The notes under the pieces: generated by a model | The model's database searches: none | What the model was told of the DNA's origin: nothing | Seen by the model: only the letters and a program-made list of their open reading frames with translations | Made by a program: the position numbers and the translations under genes | Part shown: in pieces, positions 57,029 to 64,000 of the stretch | Position numbering within the stretch: position 1 is the stretch's first letter | Layout: every line of letters starts with the position of its first letter | NCBI RefSeq assembly: GCF_003583925.1 | Contig: NZ_QYCN01000008.1 | Coordinates: forward strand, 78,585 to 142,584 | Reading direction: 5' to 3' | Source: Hymenobacter rubripertinctus | GTDB taxonomy: Bacteria; Bacteroidota; Bacteroidia; Cytophagales; Hymenobacteraceae | DNA: 64,000 nucleotides

Positions 57029-58291
57029 TTAACGGTTAGAACCGGCGTTAATCATGGCGCAGCGGAAACCGATGGTGGCCGTAGCCGAATCCTCGGCCAT
57101 GAAGCGGCGCGTACCGGGCGAGAGCCAGTAGGCTACGTCACGCCAGGAGCCGCCTTTGTACACGCGCACGTGGTCATCGATGAGCGACTGGTAGCCTTTC
57201 TTGTCGTACTTCTCCGAAGGGTCGAGGAAGCCGTTGCGGCGGAAGGGGTTCAAATCTTCCACATCCTCGTAGGAAAGCGGACGGTAGATATCCTGCACCC
57301 ACTCGTTTACGTTGCCCGACATGTTGTACAGGCCGTAATCGTTCGGCGGGTAGGAGTAGATGTACTCCGTAATCATGGCGCCATCATTGAGCGAGCCGGC
57401 AATACCGGCGTAGTCACCACGGCCCCGCTTGAAGTTGGCCAGGAACTGGCCCTGCTTGCCGCCGTACGGGTTCCGCACCTGACGACCATCCCAGGGATAA
57501 ATCCGCTTATTCTCCTGGTTTTCGTTGCCGGTTTCCTGGGTACCGATGAGGGCCTGCGCGGCGTACTCCCATTCTGCCTCGGTGGGCAGACGGTAGTTTG
57601 GCAGCGTGTTGCCATTCTCGATGGACACCTTGGTGCCGCCGCCGCCGTCATCGGCAGTGCCTTCGGCCGCGTCGCCACCCTTGTTCTTGCGGCCAAACAG
57701 GCCACCTTTCTTCTTCTTCGGCGCGCTGCCCCCGTCGTCGCTGTCGCCGGCCAGACGCTCGTTCACCTTGGCCGTGCGCCAGGTGCAGTAATCATTGGCT
57801 TGGAGCCAACTCACACCCACTACCGGGAAGTAGCGGAAGCCGGGGTAACGCAGGTAGTAATCCACGTAGGGGTCGTTGAACGACAGCTCGCGGGCCCACA
57901 CCGTCGTGTCGGGCAGGGCCGACATGTAGAACTCCTCGGCCGAGTCCTTGCGCACGTAGTGCAGGTATTCCAGCCAGTGGATGTTGGCCACCTCGGCCTC
58001 ATCCATGTAGAAGGAAGCCAGCGTCACGGTCCGTTCGATGTTGTCGTGGGTCATGGCAATATCCTCCTCGGCCGAGCCCAGGACGGTACGCCCACCTTCG
58101 ATAAATACCAGACCAGGACCATCAGGGATACCCTGATAATCAGACACCTTCATGCCTTCTTCGGTGTTGTACTCAATGCCCGTAGTCGAGCTGTACTTAC
58201 CGGGCTTGGTAGCCGTGGGCGGCCCGCCTTTACAGGCGGCCAGTGCGCAGGCTCCCACTACAGCAAAGCGCAAGTACTTGGAAAAATTCAT
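57029..58291 (-). CDS. gldJ: Gliding motility lipoprotein GldJ (formylglycine-generating-like fold)
   Basis: The 420-residue protein has a lipobox ALAACKGG (Cys about 20) and a formylglycine-generating (SUMF1) fold: PGLVFIEGGRTVLGS, VTLASFYMDEAEVANIHWLE, FPVVGVSWLQANDYCTWRTA, LPTEAEWEYAAQALIGT, GLYNMSGNVNEWVQDIYRPL, VYKGGSWRDVAYWLSPGTRR and the closing TIGFRCAMI. GldJ stabilises the gliding and type IX secretion machinery. About residues 185-225 is a low-complexity insert (DSDDGGSAPKKKKGGLFGRK then GGDAAEGTADDGGGGT). The formylglycine chemistry itself is not expected. ATG 58291 gives the lipoprotein signal. Confidence 0.9.
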   Translation of the reverse strand: MNFSKYLRFAVVGACALAACKGGPPTATKPGKYSSTTGIEYNTEEGMKVSDYQGIPDGPGLVFIEGGRTVLGSAEEDIAMTHDNIERTVTLASFYMDEAEVANIHWLEYLHYVRKDSAEEFYMSALPDTTVWARELSFNDPYVDYYLRYPGFRYFPVVGVSWLQANDYCTWRTAKVNERLAGDSDDGGSAPKKKKGGLFGRKNKGGDAAEGTADDGGGGTKVSIENGNTLPNYRLPTEAEWEYAAQALIGTQETGNENQENKRIYPWDGRQVRNPYGGKQGQFLANFKRGRGDYAGIAGSLNDGAMITEYIYSYPPNDYGLYNMSGNVNEWVQDIYRPLSYEDVEDLNPFRRNGFLDPSEKYDKKGYQSLIDDHVRVYKGGSWRDVAYWLSPGTRRFMAEDSATATIGFRCAMINAGSNR

Positions 58292-58359
58292 GATCAAGTT
58301 GAAACTACCTGTTAGAAAAGCGTTTAGACAAGGCAAGTCGGCTGCAATAATACAAAAAA

Positions 58360-59415
58360 TTAGAAGCTTGGGCAAGGAATTGACGGGTAATTCCGGCGTT
58401 TTAGCCGGCGCCAGGCTGCTTCTACCGAATCAAACTCCCGCAGGGTCAGCGAAAGTTCGTGCGCGCCGCCTAAATCGGCGCTGAACTGACTCAGGCTGAT
58501 ATCGTAGCTGTAGCCCAGCCGGAAGCTGCCCACGCTGACGCCCGTAATGGCCGTGAGCACCTGCTGGGGCCGTGGGGCACCCGGCAGCGGCACGCCCCGG
58601 TACACGGCTCCCAGCGTGAGGGGCGTCGCCGTAAAGTACAACCCGGCCTCGGCCCGCTGGGAGCCGCCCTGCCGAGTGTAGCTGGCCACCGGCGTCAGGC
58701 TAATTTCGCGCTGTTCCCGGGTGGTAGTCACCCGCACGAAGTACTGCTTGTAACCCGTTTGCAGGTTCAGGCGCAGGGGCAGCCGGCTCTGGGTCACGAA
58801 GCCCAGGTTGGGCTGGTTGAGGTGCTGGCCCGCTACGCCCACCCAGAACCGCTCGGTATAGAGCAGGCCGCCCACACCGGCAGTTACGTAGTGCACGGGC
58901 TGAAAGTCGGCCACTTCCAGGCTGAAGTCGCGGGCCACGCCATCATCGGAAAGCTGGTCGCCGAATACCAGGTTGCCGTAGCTGATCCGTTGCAGACCAT
59001 AGCTCAGCGAAGCGCCCCCGCTCAGACTCAGCTGCTCATTCAGACGCAGGTGGTAGGCATACACGCCCCCGGCCTGAAACCGGGTATAGCCCAGGCCGCC
59101 CGTGCGGTCGTAATCTACGAGCAACCCGGCGGCACTGTGCTGGTGCTGGAACCGGTAGTCGGCCGCGAGCTGGCTGGTCTGGAACGTGCCGGCCAGGGTG
59201 GGAAACTGATTCCGGTAGTTGAGCGTGATGCTGTAGTCATCGAGCAGGCCGGCATAGGCAGGATTGGTCTGCATCCGGGTAGCGAAGGGCTGGGCGAAGT
59301 ACAGGTCCTGGGCCGAAGCGCCGCCGCCGGCCAGGCACAGCGCGGCTACTGCCCACCACCGGAAGCGGGACGGAACCTGAACTGTAGTTACCTGTTGAAA
59401 TCCTGCGCTTTGCAT
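58360..59415 (-). CDS. Type IX secretion PorP/SprF family membrane protein
   Basis: The 351-residue product has a signal peptide (about 18-36, cleavage near ASAQ) and the PorP/SprF pattern: DLYFAQPFATRMQTNPAYAG, LNYRNQFPTLAGTFQTSQLA, GGVYAYHLRLNEQLSLSGGA, GLLYTERFWVGVAGQHL, and the closing RLGYSYDISLSQFSADLGGA then HELSLTLR. These are outer-membrane beta-barrel proteins of gliding and type IX secretion. It is next to gldJ on the same strand, 68 bases upstream, which supports a shared role. ATG 59415 begins the signal peptide. Confidence 0.9.
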   Translation of the reverse strand: MQSAGFQQVTTVQVPSRFRWWAVAALCLAGGGASAQDLYFAQPFATRMQTNPAYAGLLDDYSITLNYRNQFPTLAGTFQTSQLAADYRFQHQHSAAGLLVDYDRTGGLGYTRFQAGGVYAYHLRLNEQLSLSGGASLSYGLQRISYGNLVFGDQLSDDGVARDFSLEVADFQPVHYVTAGVGGLLYTERFWVGVAGQHLNQPNLGFVTQSRLPLRLNLQTGYKQYFVRVTTTREQREISLTPVASYTRQGGSQRAEAGLYFTATPLTLGAVYRGVPLPGAPRPQQVLTAITGVSVGSFRLGYSYDISLSQFSADLGGAHELSLTLREFDSVEAAWRRLKRRNYPSIPCPSF

Positions 59416-59590
59416 ACGTGGTCTGCTAACGGGCCAGCCCCGGCTTTTGGTATGTGGTTGGGGCCGCTTGGTGCCCAATGTGGGATTTTCCTGCCTGATT
59501 TTCGTTATCATTCGCCGGCCGGCCTCACCCGGAGTAACCTCCGCCCCCGCCCGGCTCCTGTTACGGCGGGCACCGCCCAGCGTTTCCCGC

Positions 59591-59598
59591 TACTTTTG
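59591..59598 (+). promoter_or_regulatory. -7-like element upstream of the AsmA-like gene
   Basis: TACTTTTG is close to the TAnnTTTG element (one extra T) and lies 76 bases before the ATG of the AsmA-like gene. No -33 at the right spacing was seen. Confidence 0.4.
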
Positions 59599-59674
59599 CC
59601 TCGTATCTTAGTCAGCTGACTGCCACCGATTTTCTACGGGCAGCCCGGTTTCGTCTCTTTTCTTCTTTTCCGTT

Positions 59675-62600
59675 ATGCGCAAGTTTCTGATTGGCCTGGG
59701 AATTTTCCTGGTCGTACTGATAGCCGGTCTGGCCCTGGCTCCTTTTCTGTTCAAAGATAAAATCCGGGCCGCATTCGACCAGCAGCTGGCCCAACGGGTT
59801 CGGGCCAACGTGGAGTATGACCCGGCCAACGTGGATGTCACGCTGCTGAGCAGCTTTCCCGATCTGTCCCTGCGCCTGAACGATCTGCGCATCATCGGCC
59901 AGGATTCCTTCTCCCGCGACACGCTGGCCTACCTGCCCGAAGTGCGGGTGGGCCTGAATCTGATGAGCGTTATCAGTGGCGACCAGATCAAGATCAATAG
60001 CGTAGTGCTCGAAGAGCCCGCTATCAGCATTCAGGTGCTTAAGAGCGGCCGGGCCAACTGGGACGTGTTCGTGTCCGATTCGGCCGCCGCTACCCAGGGT
60101 CAGGACACCACGGCCGTGAGCCTGGCCATCAAGGGGTGGAAAATCAACAATGGGCACCTGCGCTACGAGGACCGCAGCATTCCGTTCGGCATGGAACTGA
60201 AGGGCCTCAACCACTCCGGCTCCGGCGACTTCGAGCAGAACATCTTCGATATGGTGAGCCAGACGACGGCCGAAAGTGCCTCGCTCAGCTACGACGGCGT
60301 GAAATACGTGAGCAACAAGAAGCTCGACGCCGACGTGACCATGGCCATGAACCTGGACAAAATGCTTTTCACTTTCAAGGACAACCAGGTAAAGCTGAAC
60401 GATTTTCCGGCCAGCTTCCAGGGTACCATCGGCCTGCCCAACGCCACCGACATCACCTACGACCTCACCTTCAAGGCCCTCGAAACCGATTTCAAAAACA
60501 TCCTGAGTCTGGTACCCGGCGCTTACAACGCGCAGTTCAAAGACATCAAGGCCACCGGCAAAGTGGCGTTCGAGGGCTACTACAAAGGCGTGCAGAACAG
60601 CCTACAAATGCCCGGCTACGGCGTGAACCTGCAAATTAAGGACGGCAGCTTTCAGTATCCTTCTTTGCCCGACCAGGCCCGCAACATCAACGTGGACATG
60701 GTGGTGGATAACCCTTCGGGCTTCACCAACAGCGTAAAGGTAAACGTGAAGCAGTTCCATCTGGACCTGGGCAAGAATCCCATCGACGGCAACGTGGCCA
60801 TTGATGGGCTGGAGCCCATGAAAGTGGACGGCCGCGTGAAGGCCAACGTGGACCTGGCCGAGATGCTGAAGGTGTACCCGGTGCAGGACTTGCTGCTGCG
60901 CGGCAAGCTGTTCGTGGATGCTACCGCCAAGGGCGTGTACTCGGCCACCCGTATGCCCGTCATTCAGGCCAGAATGAACCTGACCAACGGCTACGTGAAG
61001 AGCAAGCAGTTCCCGGCTCCCATCGAAAACCTCACGCTCAACGGCACCATCACCAACCCCACGGGCCAGGCCAACGATACCAAAGTCAACATCCCGCAGT
61101 TTCGGATGCTCCTCGACGGGGAGCCGCTGGAGGGCCGCGTGGTCACCCAGGGCGTAGACAAGCTGGCCTTCGATGCTGATGTGAAGGGGACCGTGGACCT
61201 GACCAAAATCACCCGAATTTTCCCTTTGGAAGGCATGACGGTGACTGGCCGCCTCAATGGCAACGTGGCTACCAAGGGCAACATGGCCGATATCGAGGCC
61301 GGCCGTTACCAATCGGTGGTGGCCTCGGGCACGGTGAAAGCCAGCAACATCACCTACAAAAGCCCCGATCTGCCCCAGGGCATGAAAGTCACCACGGCCA
61401 CGGCTACCTTCAACAACGACCAGATTGTGCTGCGCGACATGAAGGGTTTTGTGGGCTCCTCGGATATTGCGGTGGCCGGTACCATCAGCAACTACATGGG
61501 CTATCTGTTCGTGCCCGGCCAGCCCCTGCGCGGCGACTTAACCCTGAATTCGCAGCGTTTTAATGTGAACGAGTGGATGGTTGACGAAGTGAGTGCCAAG
61601 CCCACAGCTGGTGCGGCCGCTGCTACGAAAGCCCCTGCTGCCGCCACCAAGGCCGACGGCGTACTCCAGATTCCGAAGGAGTTCGACCTGACCATGAACA
61701 CGACCGTAGGTCAGGTTATCTATGACAATCTCAAGCTCAACAACGTGCAGGGTGCCGTGGTAGTGCGCAACCAGACGGCGACGCTTCGCAACCTCACCTT
61801 CAACACGCTGGGCGGCAGCTTCGCCACCAACGGCTCTTACAGCAGCCAGAACCTGGCGCATCCCAAGTTCGATTTCGGCCTTAACATCAAAAATCTGAAT
61901 TTTCAGAATGCCTTCGCGGCTTTCAACTCGGTGAAAACGCTGGTACCGCTGGCGGCTAACCTGGAGGGTATTTTCTCCACTAATTTCAACGTGGCGGGCG
62001 AAATGGGGCCTGATATGATGCCCAACTACAGTACGCTCAGCGGCAAAGGGGTATTCGATATTATCCGGGCAGCCGTAACCAGCTCACCCATCCTAACGAA
62101 AATCAGCAGCCTCACCCAACTGGAGGAGTTGAAAAACTTCGCGGTGAACAACAAGGATGTAGCCGCCGAAATTATCAACGGCAACTTCGTAGTCCAGCCC
62201 TTCGACCTGAACGTGGGCCAGATCAAGATGACGGTGGGTGGCTCTAATAACATCAGCAGCGGCGGCCTCGAATATGTGACGGCCCTCGACGTGCCCACCG
62301 GCAAGGTCGGCAACGCGCTTAACGGGCAACTCACCCGCCTCACCGGCGTGCAGGACATCAAGGGCACCGAGCGCGTAACGCTGGGCCTGACCATCGGGGG
62401 CACCATCAGCAACCCACAGGTGAAGCTCAGCAGCGGCAGCGTGAAGTCGCAGGCCAAGGATATTGCCAAAAGTCTGGTCACGAGCGTAGTGCAAAGCAAG
62501 CTCACCGATTCCAAGCTAAAGCTGGCGGCCAAGGGCCAGTTGGCGCAGGACAGTCTCAAACAGGTAGCCGCCCTCAAGCAGGAAGAATTGCAGGCCCGGG

Positions 62601-62764
62601 CCCAGCAGGAAATCGAAAAGAAGCGCCTGGAAGCGGAAGCCAAACTACGGGAGCAGGCCAAGAAAGGGCTGAACAGCCTTTTCGGCAAGCCCAAGACCCA
62701 ACCGGCCACCCCAACTACTCCCGCTCCTAAAACCCCGGCTGATACCACGAAAAAGGCAAACTAG
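59675..62764 (+). CDS. AsmA-like envelope protein, large
   Basis: The 1029-residue protein begins with a single transmembrane helix (FLIGLGIFLVVLIAGLALAP) and continues as an AsmA-type repeat protein with many beta-strands: VTLLSSFPDLSLRLNDLRII, LNLMSVISGDQIKINSVVL, a long body of repeats, and the AsmA C-terminal region with YSTLSGKGVFDI, ILTKISSLTQLEEL, NFVVQPFDLNVGQIKMTVGG and DVPTGKVGNALNGQL. The last 70 residues are a charged coiled coil (EELQARAQQEIEKKRLEAEA). AsmA-like proteins bridge the envelope and are implicated in outer-membrane lipid transport. Anchored in the inner membrane. Confidence 0.9.
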   Translation: MRKFLIGLGIFLVVLIAGLALAPFLFKDKIRAAFDQQLAQRVRANVEYDPANVDVTLLSSFPDLSLRLNDLRIIGQDSFSRDTLAYLPEVRVGLNLMSVISGDQIKINSVVLEEPAISIQVLKSGRANWDVFVSDSAAATQGQDTTAVSLAIKGWKINNGHLRYEDRSIPFGMELKGLNHSGSGDFEQNIFDMVSQTTAESASLSYDGVKYVSNKKLDADVTMAMNLDKMLFTFKDNQVKLNDFPASFQGTIGLPNATDITYDLTFKALETDFKNILSLVPGAYNAQFKDIKATGKVAFEGYYKGVQNSLQMPGYGVNLQIKDGSFQYPSLPDQARNINVDMVVDNPSGFTNSVKVNVKQFHLDLGKNPIDGNVAIDGLEPMKVDGRVKANVDLAEMLKVYPVQDLLLRGKLFVDATAKGVYSATRMPVIQARMNLTNGYVKSKQFPAPIENLTLNGTITNPTGQANDTKVNIPQFRMLLDGEPLEGRVVTQGVDKLAFDADVKGTVDLTKITRIFPLEGMTVTGRLNGNVATKGNMADIEAGRYQSVVASGTVKASNITYKSPDLPQGMKVTTATATFNNDQIVLRDMKGFVGSSDIAVAGTISNYMGYLFVPGQPLRGDLTLNSQRFNVNEWMVDEVSAKPTAGAAAATKAPAAATKADGVLQIPKEFDLTMNTTVGQVIYDNLKLNNVQGAVVVRNQTATLRNLTFNTLGGSFATNGSYSSQNLAHPKFDFGLNIKNLNFQNAFAAFNSVKTLVPLAANLEGIFSTNFNVAGEMGPDMMPNYSTLSGKGVFDIIRAAVTSSPILTKISSLTQLEELKNFAVNNKDVAAEIINGNFVVQPFDLNVGQIKMTVGGSNNISSGGLEYVTALDVPTGKVGNALNGQLTRLTGVQDIKGTERVTLGLTIGGTISNPQVKLSSGSVKSQAKDIAKSLVTSVVQSKLTDSKLKLAAKGQLAQDSLKQVAALKQEELQARAQQEIEKKRLEAEAKLREQAKKGLNSLFGKPKTQPATPTTPAPKTPADTTKKAN

Positions 62765-62824
62765 CCGCACTCAACCAAGATTCCGGTCAGCATGCAATTT
62801 GTGGCCGGTTAATTGCACCACCGA

Positions 62825-62868
62825 AGTGGCTGTTCATGCGTAAGCGCACGAACAGCCACTCTTTTTTT
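62825..62868 (+). terminator. Terminator-like hairpin before the DUF4382 gene
   Basis: AGTGGCTGTTC pairs with GAACAGCCACT around ATGCGTAAGCGCAC, followed by a run of seven T. It ends the AsmA-like transcript. Confidence 0.85.
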
Positions 62869-62887
62869 CACCCCAACTTACAGCCGC

Positions 62888-63736
62888 ATGATGCGCTTTC
62901 AACGCCCCCTATCCTACGCTCTGCTGGCCGCGCCGCTCGTGCTGGCCGCCTGTAGCAGCAGTTCCGACGACAAGTTCCCCAACAACCTGGAAATCCGCCT
63001 CCAGGATGCTCCCGGCGATTTTCAGGCCGTCGTGCTGGACGTGCAGCAAATTGAGCTCCACCAGAAGGAGGAGGGCAACCCCGACGGCTGGCAGTTGCTC
63101 CCGTTTCAGGCCCAACCCATCAATGTGCTCGACTATGTGAATGGTCGCTCGGCTCTGCTCGTAAGTACCGACTTCGACCCGGGTACGCTGAAGGAAATTC
63201 GCCTGCTGCTGGGCCCCGACAGCTACATAATAGGCCGCGACGGGCAGCGCTACGATCTGAAAACGCCTAGCGGCCAGAGTTCGGGCATCAAGCTCAAGCT
63301 AAGCAAGGAAAACCTTCACCAACTGTCCGGAACCTATCAGCTGCTGCTCGACTTCGACGTAGCCAAATCCATCACGGAGCGCGGTAACTGGAAACCCGGC
63401 AACGATAAAAAAGAGCGTTATCTGCTCAAACCAGTCATCCGGGTAGTAGCCCAGAATATCAAGGGGGGCATGCGCGGTACCGTTGCCCCGGCGGTGGCCA
63501 GACCGCAGGTATTGGCCATCCGTTCGTCCATCACCCCAGCCGATACATTCAGCACCAGTGCCGATGTGGCGGGCGCCTACCAATTGGGCGCACTGCCTTC
63601 CGGTACCTACCGGGTAGAGTTCTTCCCTTCTGCCAGCGCACCTGCCAACCAACCCAGTTACAAGCACGTTGTTCGCACCGGTATCACCGTTACCAATGAT
63701 CAGGTAACCGATTTAGGTACTACCAGCCTGCAATAA
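62888..63736 (+). CDS. DUF4382 lipoprotein with carboxypeptidase-regulatory-like tail
   Basis: The 282-residue product has a lipobox LAACSSSS (Cys about 22), a DUF4382 domain about 30-180 (LEIRLQDAPGDFQAVVLDVQ, QIELHQKEEGNPDGWQLL, GTLKEIRLLLGPDSYIIGRD, GTYQLLLDFDVAKSI) and a C-terminal carboxypeptidase-regulatory-like domain (AGAYQLGALPSGTYRVEFF). DUF4382 proteins are surface lipoproteins of unknown role common in Bacteroidota. A second ATG follows at once (MM). A terminator follows the gene. Confidence 0.87.
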   Translation: MMRFQRPLSYALLAAPLVLAACSSSSDDKFPNNLEIRLQDAPGDFQAVVLDVQQIELHQKEEGNPDGWQLLPFQAQPINVLDYVNGRSALLVSTDFDPGTLKEIRLLLGPDSYIIGRDGQRYDLKTPSGQSSGIKLKLSKENLHQLSGTYQLLLDFDVAKSITERGNWKPGNDKKERYLLKPVIRVVAQNIKGGMRGTVAPAVARPQVLAIRSSITPADTFSTSADVAGAYQLGALPSGTYRVEFFPSASAPANQPSYKHVVRTGITVTNDQVTDLGTTSLQ

Positions 63737-63761
63737 ATCCCCCCTACGAACCAGATGAAAC

Positions 63762-63799
63762 CAAGCACGCCCCTTCCGTAGCAGGAAGGGGCGTGCTTG
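63762..63799. terminator. Strong hairpin after the DUF4382 gene
   Basis: CAAGCACGCCCCTTCC pairs with GGAAGGGGCGTGCTTG around GTAGCA. The T run is short. Confidence 0.75.
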
Positions 63800-63870
63800 T
63801 GTAGGGGGAAGCCATAACGTAAATCTGATTAAGTCAAGCCGGGCTGGAGCTGGGTTCTATAAACGCAAGA

Positions 63871-63919
63871 AGCCCCGCGCATCCATCCCGGGTGAAGGGG
63901 ACTGGACGCCGCGGGGCGA
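63871..63919 (-). terminator. Terminator of the rRNA operon
   Basis: On the minus strand GCCCCGCG pairs with CGCGGGGC around a long loop and is followed by TTCTTGCGTTT. It lies directly after the 5S rRNA 3' end. Confidence 0.75.
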
Positions 63920-63931
63920 CTTGTAGATAAG

Positions 63932-64000
63932 GTTGGCGGCGACCGACTCTCCCACCGGTGAAGGCAGTACCATAGGCGCTCCGGGGCTTAACGACTCTGT
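63932..64000 (-). rRNA. rrf: 5S ribosomal RNA, 3' part (5' part outside window)
   Basis: Read on the minus strand, the end of the window gives GUUAAGCCCCGGAGCGCCUA, UGGUACUGCC and GGGAGAGUCGGUCGCCGCC, the conserved 3' half of bacterial 5S rRNA. The 3' end is near 63932, with an uncertainty of a few bases. The 5' half and presumably 23S and 16S lie beyond the right edge. A terminator follows. Confidence 0.88.

Overview
The window is chromosomal DNA of a high-GC member of the Bacteroidota, most like Hymenobacter or a close relative in the Cytophagales. The signs are type IX secretion and gliding genes (a GldJ-like lipoprotein, a PorP/SprF protein, a C-terminal sorting domain), many short lipoproteins, TAnnTTTG-type promoters next to start codons, several families typical of that group, and GC-rich coding DNA. 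No phage, plasmid replication gene, complete insertion sequence, tRNA or CRISPR array was seen. A 5S rRNA enters from the right edge on the minus strand.

Layout: 1-5.4 kb holds a partial phosphatase, a CotH-like secreted protein and class Ia nrdA. 5.4-9.4 kb is accessory: an AT-rich Bcs1-like AAA ATPase, a DUF433/PIN-like toxin-antitoxin pair between two copies of a repeat, a small membrane protein and a gene remnant. 9.5-20.7 kb has small lipoproteins and secreted proteins, a GNAT-nitrilase fusion, two paralogous STAS-like proteins and a tandem pair of M13 peptidases. 20.8-31.9 kb is mixed metabolism and envelope: an old yellow enzyme, pirin, an Rrf2 regulator with an efflux-adaptor-like gene, an acyl carrier protein, PPK2, acyltransferase, Hsp20, GH25 and RlpA. 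32-46.3 kb holds cbpA-cbpM, an OmpA/TSP3 protein, a ZIP transporter, nadC, gpmI, yjbQ and prfA. 46.4-51.7 kb is the threonine operon thrL-thrA-thrB-thrC behind a textbook-like attenuator. 51.8-63.7 kb holds a haem-binding-type lipoprotein, an FAD oxidoreductase, exonuclease III between two copies of a long hairpin repeat, comF, gldJ, a sprF-like gene, a large AsmA-like protein and a DUF4382 lipoprotein.

The gaps between genes are unusually rich in long inverted repeats. At least a dozen have near-perfect arms of 15 to 40 bp, often abutting stop codons, and many share short sequence families. The most interesting non-coding signals are the threonine attenuator, a pair of identically built operators (GTAAC-N7-GTTAC) before and after the Rrf2 gene, and a strictly periodic set of six GTATAC sites (spacing 30/13/30/13/30) in a gene-free stretch near 53.9 kb.
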